DNA of 64,000 bases from NCBI GenBank assembly GCA_037892935.1, contig JAYXKI010000011.1, forward strand, positions 682,001 through 746,000, in the 5' to 3' direction. The translations under genes and the position numbers were made by a program. Each line of letters begins with the position of its first letter. Position 1 is the first letter of the stretch. Shown here one piece after another: positions 61,617 through 64,000 of the stretch. The notes beneath the pieces were generated by a model, which was given only the letters and a program-made list of their open reading frames with translations, searched no databases and was not told where the DNA came from. The stretch comes from Phlebopus portentosus (taxonomy: Eukaryota; Basidiomycota; Agaricomycetes; Boletales; Boletinellaceae).

Positions 61617-63683
61617 ATGACGCTTCGTATCCTCCGGATCGGCATTCTGGCTCTGACTTTGCCCGCTGTCCTCGGGTTAGCCGCTCTTACTCCTCGCGCC
61701 GACGATGGAGCAGTCGCGGCGTGCCAGTTGCTCAAAGAACAGTTTCCGCAATTAACTTCATTTCCGGGCAAGTGCACTCTTAATCCTGAACTGATTTGAT
61801 CATTGACGAGGGTTGTCCGTAGGGGACGAGCAATATGTCAATGACACTGGCCACTGGGCGGTTTCCAGTGAACAAAACTCGACTTGCTCAATTGAACCAG
61901 CCAGTGCTGAGGATATAAGTACCATAGTAAGCAGTAGTTTGAACACGAACATTCAAAGTGCTGATCATATGTAGATTCAAATAATCGGGAGACCAGATAT
62001 TCGAGCACCGTTTGCTGTGAGTCGAGTTATTCTCAAATGCTAACGATAGTCTATTGATCGTATGGCCTGAAGGTGAAATCCGGAGGGCATGCGTACAATC
62101 TTAATGCAAGTTCAACTCCCGGAGTTCAGATTTCGATGGCCCAATTCACAAACGTCACCTATGACGCAGAACAAGATACCGTAACTCTGGGTGTTGCTCT
62201 GACATGGGACCAGGTTTACGAACAGCTTGAACCGCTGGGAGTTATGGTCGTCGGGGGCAGAATAAATGGAGTAGGTGAGCACGACTTGTTCTTCGATCTC
62301 GACATTTCGATTTATCCCGTTTTTCAGGTGTCGGAGGATTCAGTCTGGGAGGCGGTTTTTCCTGGAAGACGAATCAGTTTGGTCTCCTAACAGATACACT
62401 TGTATCCGTCGAGACCGTATTACCTTCGGGAGAGATCGTCCAAGCTACAAATTCATCTGAGCCAGATCTCTTCTTCGGTCTTAAAGCAAGCTTCACTGTT
62501 CCTAAAGATCTACAAGAGGAACATTCTAATAAACTGCTTCCTTTTCTGTTTATGTAGGGAGGTCTGAATCAATTCGGCATAGCTACACAGTTTACAGTGG
62601 AGGCTCACCCGCAGGATCTCGTATTCGTAAGCCCATTCAAGTGATACTTGAAGTCAAATCAGCCTGAACTTCTCTGATAGGGCGGTTTCCTTACATATTC
62701 GATCGAGACAAATGATGAGTTCAACAGTGCAATCGCCGACTTCTCGCAAAACAACACGGATCCAAAAGCGCAGATGGTGGTAGTCTATACGTCAAATGGT
62801 ACCCAGGTCAGAGAAAGGTATTGATAGAAATTGACTAGGTCCTAACGCGACTTTGTGCTCTCAGTTCCAGAATCAGATCCTGTTGTCCTACGACGGACCT
62901 ACACCTCCGTCTGGTGTATTTGATAGAGTGCTGTCGATTCCCGCTGTAACTTCAGACGTCGAGACGCGAACATTTATCGATATGATGTCAACTTTTGGTG
63001 ACGGCGACAACGGAATCGGTCCATTCGGGTACGTACATCCATGGCGACGAAATATCTGAATCATAATGCTTTAACCACGATAAAATACCCACATCCATAT
63101 TAATTTAGTTTTGCGCAACACGTCGTTCCAATCGTCCACTACACAGTACCCATTCTCGAAGAGATGACAGCCCAGGTCAATGCATTTGCCTCGCGATTGT
63201 CAGAAGAGAATAACGGCGAGCCGATACTTGTGAGCATCTCACCCGAGCCCTTCCTATCTTCGTTCGCCCATTCGCGCGGAGGAGCGTACCCGCACCCGCC
63301 GGAGAGGCAAGTGAACCCTTCGTCCGCTTCCATCGCGTGGAAGGAAGACCCAGAAACTCCTTTGGGTAGGTTCTTCGTGATATGCGATTATGCGAACCGT
63401 TCATGAACTGAAATAAATACTAACAAATTTAGCCGACAAAATCGCGCGCCATGCGTACTTCGCGTCCGAGTTATGGAACCTCACTTCTCTCATCCAAGCA
63501 AAGGCCGTTGAAGAGGGCCAAAGCCTGTGGGACGACATCCTCTACCCGAACTACGCATTGACCGATTCGCCGCTGGAGTTGGTTTATGGTGAAAACGTTC
63601 CGAGGCTTAGGGAGATTGCTGCGCATTATGACCCTGAGAAGGTTATGAGTCTGACGGGAGGCTTCCGTCGTTTTCAGGATTAG
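61617..63683 (+). CDS. Secreted FAD-linked oxidase, berberine-bridge-enzyme-like, copy 2
   Basis: Ten exons: 61617-61767, 61823-61926, 61975-62016, 62073-62274, 62328-62485, 62558-62626, 62681-62806, 62865-63028, 63109-63365, 63433-63683, sum 1524 nt (507 aa). The signal peptide is MTLRILRIGILALTLPAVLG, then ADDGAVAACQLLKEQFPQLT. The same landmarks as copy 1 are present: VKSGGHAYNLNASS with the FAD histidine, LTWDQVYEQLEPLGVMVVGG, GGFSLGGGFSWKTNQFGLLT, GLNQFGIATQ, SRGGAYPHPP and SLWDDILYPNYALTDSP. Exons 2 to 10 have the same lengths as in copy 1. Two introns have GC donors (61768-61822, 62486-62557). The two copies lie head to tail, about 1.1 kb apart. Copy 2 has the cleaner signal peptide. 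Confidence 0.93.
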
Positions 63684-64000
63684 GCGAGAAAAGCATTGCG
63701 GGTTACTGATGAGAGTTGATTAAAGATCACCTTTCTTTTATATTTTTGAACGGACAACGGACAATCATAGCAAAAGTCGAACCCCTGCACAATGTGACTA
63801 CGTAACATCAGTATCAGAAATGACATATATGGCGAAATTTGGTCCGGATATACGGACACAATGATGGAGCTTTCGAAGATTTAAACGTAATCCCAAGACC
63901 CGTTCGCTGGACACCAAGTTACTGTAAAGATTCGGGTTCGATATACACCGAACGGTTGAGATTTCTATAAGTACTAGTACAGTACTACTAGTATTGGCGA
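63684..64000. other. 3' flank of the second oxidase to the window edge
   Basis: No coding sense. A short inverted repeat (CCGTTCG near 63900 and CGAACGG near 63949) encloses a tRNA-like GGTTCGA box, but the fragment is too short to fold as a tRNA. Confidence 0.5.

Noticed and set aside
63898..63955. Inverted repeat around a GGTTCGA box resembling a tRNA
   Set aside because: Only about 57 nt between the stems and no D or anticodon arm; too short to be a tRNA.

Overview
The window looks like nuclear DNA of a basidiomycete fungus, most likely an agaricomycete. Genes are split by many short introns (about 50-70 bp, mostly GT-AG), genes lie on both strands, and the content is typical: a FunK1-type protein kinase, an agaricomycete-type TKL kinase, a Kre9/Knh1-type Ser/Thr-rich GPI protein, a WOPR regulator, an AsaB/CmcJ-like protein and berberine-bridge-like oxidases. 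I see no bacterial operons, CRISPR array, rRNA, convincing tRNA or intact transposon. Exon models were built by hand from splice sites, reading-frame closure and recognised protein families; totals given as multiples of three are counts from those models.

Layout. 1-8 kb: a cut-off reading frame at the left edge, a long (TTGG)n array, and a gene for a prenylated UBL3/MUB-like ubiquitin-fold protein. 8-15 kb: a long disordered protein, a GPI-anchored Kre9-type surface protein and an Arg/Ser-rich protein. 16-21 kb: two protein kinases on the minus strand. 21.5-30 kb: CTP synthase, splicing factor SF3A2/Prp11, a disordered protein and an F-box-like protein. 29-38 kb: a peroxisomal ABCD half-transporter, an AsaB-like protein, and a divergent pair of mitochondrial genes (MDM35 and a DNAJC11-like J protein). 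38-46 kb: about 8.4 kb with no convincing gene, ending at a WOPR (Wor1/Gti1/Pac2) regulator. 50-57 kb: a zinc polyol dehydrogenase and exocyst subunit SEC5. 58-64 kb: two tandem secreted FAD-linked oxidases.

The genes do not form one pathway. Housekeeping functions (CTP synthesis, splicing, exocytosis, mitochondrial lipid transfer and cristae organisation, peroxisomal fatty acyl import) are mixed with regulatory and secreted proteins. The two oxidases are the clearest local duplication: nine of their ten exons have identical lengths.

Two observations stand out. First, at least seven places in five or more genes need a one-base correction in a homopolymer run to restore a conserved frame, including the essential genes CTP synthase and SEC5. 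This points to sequence error rather than gene death and should be settled before any pseudogene call. Second, the tandem oxidases use five GC-AG introns, and one intron position has a GC donor in one copy and a GT donor in the other. I did not find a clearly new multi-gene system. The best leads are the GC-AG-rich oxidase pair, the long gene-free stretch upstream of the WOPR gene, the 8-nt micro-exon in SF3A2 and the ABCD transporter whose switch histidine is a leucine.
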